NCBI RefSeq assembly: GCF_019216885.1
Contig: NZ_JAAQRC020000001.1
Coordinates: forward strand, 3,330,501-3,394,500
Origin: Methylobacterium sp. SyP6R
Lineage (GTDB): Bacteria > Pseudomonadota > Alphaproteobacteria > Rhizobiales > Beijerinckiaceae
DNA length: 64,000 nucleotides
Reading direction: 5' to 3'
The notes below the pieces were generated by a model that was not told where the DNA came from, did not search any database, and worked only from the letters and a program-made list of their open reading frames with translations. Below are positions 60,538 to 64,000 of the stretch, piece by piece; within the stretch, counting starts at the first letter, position 1, and each line of letters starts with the position of its first letter. Position numbers and translations under genes: made by a program.

Positions 60538-62406
60538 TCAAGCCTCCATCGCCTCAAGCTCCGCGATCATGCCCTCGATCATCGACAGGCCGATCTGCCA
60601 GAAGGCCGGGTCGCGGGCGTCCAACCCGAACGGCGCCAGCAATTCGCCATAGGGCTGGCTGCCGCCGGCCGCGAGCAGCGCGAAGTAGCGCTCGACGAAG
60701 GCCTGTTCCGCAACGGAGTCGCCGCTCGCCCGCTGGTAGACGCCGTAGAGCGAGTTCACCAGGCAGTCGCCGAAGGCGTAGGCGTAGACGTAGAACGGCG
60801 AGTGGATGAAGTGCGGGATATAGGCCCAGTACGGCTCGTAGCCCTCGTCGAGCCGAATCGCCGGCCCGAGGCTCTCCGCCTGCACCGACATCCACAGGGC
60901 GTTGATCGTGTCGGCGGTCAGCTCACCCTCGCGGCGAGCGAGGTGGACCTTGCGCTCGAAGGCGTAGAACGCGATCTGGCGCACCACCGTGTTGATCATG
61001 TCCTCGACCTTGGCGGCGAGCATCGCCCGGCGCTGTACCGGCTCGGTGGTCGCTTCCAGCACGCGGCGGAAGGTCAGCATCTCGCCGAACACGCTGGCGG
61101 TCTCGGCGAGCGTCAGCGGCGTCGGCGCCATCAGCGCCCCGTTATGGCCAGCCAGCACCTGGTGCACGCCGTGGCCCAATTCGTGGGCGAGCGTCATCAC
61201 GTCCCGCGGCTTGCCTTGGTAGTTGACGAGCACGAACGGGTGGGCCGAGGGCACGGTCGGGTGCGCGAAGGCGCCCGGCGCCTTGCCGGGCCGCACCGGC
61301 GCGTCGATCCAGCCGCCGTCGAAGAAGCGCCGGGCGATCTCGGCCATCTTCGGCGAGAAGGCGCCGTAGGCCGACAGAACGGTCTCGCGCGCCTCGGCCC
61401 AGGGAATCGTGCGCTGCTCGACCTTCGGCAGCGGCGCGTTGCGGTCCCAGTAGGCGAGATCGTCACGCCCGAACCACCGCGCCTTCAGCTTGTAGTAGCG
61501 GTGCGACAGGCGCGGATAGGCCGCCTGAACGGCGGCGACCAGGGCCTCGACGGTATCACGCTCGACCCGGTTGGCGAGGTGGCGGGCATCCGACACGTCG
61601 GTGAAGCCGCGCCAGCGGTCGGAGATCTCCTTGTCCTTGGCGAGCGTGTTGGTGATGAGCGTGAACACCCGCAGGTTCGACCGGAACACGGTGCTTAGCG
61701 CGCCGGCCGCGTCCCGGCGCACGGTCTCGTCCGGGTCCTGGAGCTTGTTGAGGGTCGGCTCCAGCGTCAGCTCCTCGCCGCGCAGGGGGAAGCGCAAGGA
61801 CGCGATGGTCTCGTCGAACAGCCGGTTCCAGGCGGCGCGCCCGGTCACCGACTTCTCGAGGAAGAGCTTCTCGGCCTCGTCGCTCAGCTGGTGCGGCTTC
61901 TCGCGGCGGATGTCCTCGAGCCAGGGGCGGTAGCGGGCGAGGGGCGGATGGGCGGCCGCCGCGTCGATCAGGGCATCCTCGACCCGGTTGAGCTCGAGGG
62001 TGAAGAACAGGAGGTCGCTCGATGCCGCGGTCAGGCGCTCCTGGGTGTCACCGTAGAACTTGGCGCGGGCCGGATCGGTGGTGTCGCCGGAATAGACGAG
62101 GCCGGCATAGGACATCAGCCGGCCGAGCCGGTCCTCGATCGCCTCGTAGGCCGCGACCGCGGTGCCGAGCCGGTCGGAGGCGTCCTCGCCGGCGACGAGG
62201 TCCCGGACACGGCCGCGATAGCTCTCGGCGAAGCCCCGGCACTCGGCCTCGGCGCGGTCGAGGTCGGCGGCGAAGGCCGGGTCGTCGAGGCCGGCATAGA
62301 GGTCCGACAGGTCCCATTCCGGCAGCGGCCCGAGATCGACGGCGCGGGCCGTGGCCTTCGCGGTGCTCAGGGCGCTGTCCGACGGCGCGGCGGCACTCAG
62401 CGGCAT
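60538..62406 (-). CDS. pepF: M3-family oligoendopeptidase F
   Basis: A 622-residue cytoplasmic zinc peptidase that trims short peptides. The zinc motif is LAHELGHGVHQVL (HExxH, about two thirds through) with a downstream Glu in LTLAETASVFGEM. The helical N-terminal half (about 1-330) matches PepF. The frame is open to 62472, but MPLSAAAPSDSALS at 62406 is the likely start. The ending (EGMIAELEAMEA) is ordinary. It is a single-gene unit. Confidence 0.92.
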   Translation of the reverse strand: MPLSAAAPSDSALSTAKATARAVDLGPLPEWDLSDLYAGLDDPAFAADLDRAEAECRGFAESYRGRVRDLVAGEDASDRLGTAVAAYEAIEDRLGRLMSYAGLVYSGDTTDPARAKFYGDTQERLTAASSDLLFFTLELNRVEDALIDAAAAHPPLARYRPWLEDIRREKPHQLSDEAEKLFLEKSVTGRAAWNRLFDETIASLRFPLRGEELTLEPTLNKLQDPDETVRRDAAGALSTVFRSNLRVFTLITNTLAKDKEISDRWRGFTDVSDARHLANRVERDTVEALVAAVQAAYPRLSHRYYKLKARWFGRDDLAYWDRNAPLPKVEQRTIPWAEARETVLSAYGAFSPKMAEIARRFFDGGWIDAPVRPGKAPGAFAHPTVPSAHPFVLVNYQGKPRDVMTLAHELGHGVHQVLAGHNGALMAPTPLTLAETASVFGEMLTFRRVLEATTEPVQRRAMLAAKVEDMINTVVRQIAFYAFERKVHLARREGELTADTINALWMSVQAESLGPAIRLDEGYEPYWAYIPHFIHSPFYVYAYAFGDCLVNSLYGVYQRASGDSVAEQAFVERYFALLAAGGSQPYGELLAPFGLDARDPAFWQIGLSMIEGMIAELEAMEA

Positions 62407-62688
62407 GGACGATGTTCCTCTCGGGGAAAAGCGGTGAGGGGGACATATCGGCCCCGAGGGCCCCGCGATCAACCGAGCCGGCCACGATTGCCGCGCAAGG
62501 CCTCCCTGTGTCTCCCGACCGGGAACCTCTCGTTGGCGTTAAGAGCGACTTTACGGTTGTGACGCAGCATACGGCTCGAAACGAAACAGCCGCGTGATTC
62601 GCGGATGGCTCGCTCGAGGCAGGCCTCCGGACACGGCAAGGCTTTGCGGGCGGCGCTTCACGGCGCCGGTCCCGCCTGAGGAGAACAG

Positions 62689-64000
<1,312 letters not shown>

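Overview
The window looks like chromosome of a high-GC alphaproteobacterium of the order Hyphomicrobiales, most likely Methylobacterium or a close relative. This rests on base composition, on lineage-typical genes (MucR/Ros regulator, F1-ATPase zeta-subunit family, CycM-like anchored cytochrome c, DUF6460-type membrane protein, PII uridylyltransferase GlnD) and on short palindromic extragenic repeats between genes. No rRNA, tRNA, CRISPR array or transposase gene was seen. The genus is an inference; no comparison was run.

Layout. 0-7.2 kb: start of hrpB, a small secreted His/Met/Arg-rich protein, a YbaK deacylase, a CorA-type transporter, an SRAP protein, then an AT-rich islet (about 3.46-4.64 kb) carrying one DUF4062 gene, then kdsB-pheA and a membrane-anchored cytochrome c followed by two terminators. 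7.2-12.1 kb: two Yej-type solute-binding proteins and one permease, with no second permease or ATPase. 12.3-18.9 kb: grpE, glnD and a sulfonate/nitrate/taurine-type ABC importer. 18.9-25.4 kb: seven co-directed genes, five of them joined by 4-base overlaps, matching the uncharacterised Salmonella STM4011-STM4015 families: two radical SAM proteins, an alkaline-phosphatase-fold hydrolase, an ATP-grasp-like protein, a leucine-rich-repeat protein, a second repeat protein and a small conserved protein. This is the best candidate for an undescribed system. 25.7-38.2 kb: CoA-transferase, OsmC, M23 peptidase, HupE, methyltransferase, MucR, a CzcA-type RND pump with its adaptor, and a SqrR/BigR-like repressor with two YeeE/YedE-type sulfur-transport proteins.

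38.3-53.5 kb is a stress/low-oxygen island: two P-type ATPases, a kinase fusion, CBS-BON, universal stress and BON-domain proteins, a Crp/Fnr (FixK-like) regulator and an ATPase-zeta paralogue. Five copies of a FixK-type box (four identical) lie upstream of its transcription units. An arsenic operon (arsR, an arsC-arsN2 fusion, acr3, an MFS gene and a divergent DUF6428-type gene) sits inside this island.

54-64 kb: methyltransferase, GFA protein, MATE exporter, DUF6460-type protein, alpha/beta hydrolase, EamA transporter, ZntB-like transporter, oligoendopeptidase F, and a sigma-54-dependent response regulator that runs off the right end.
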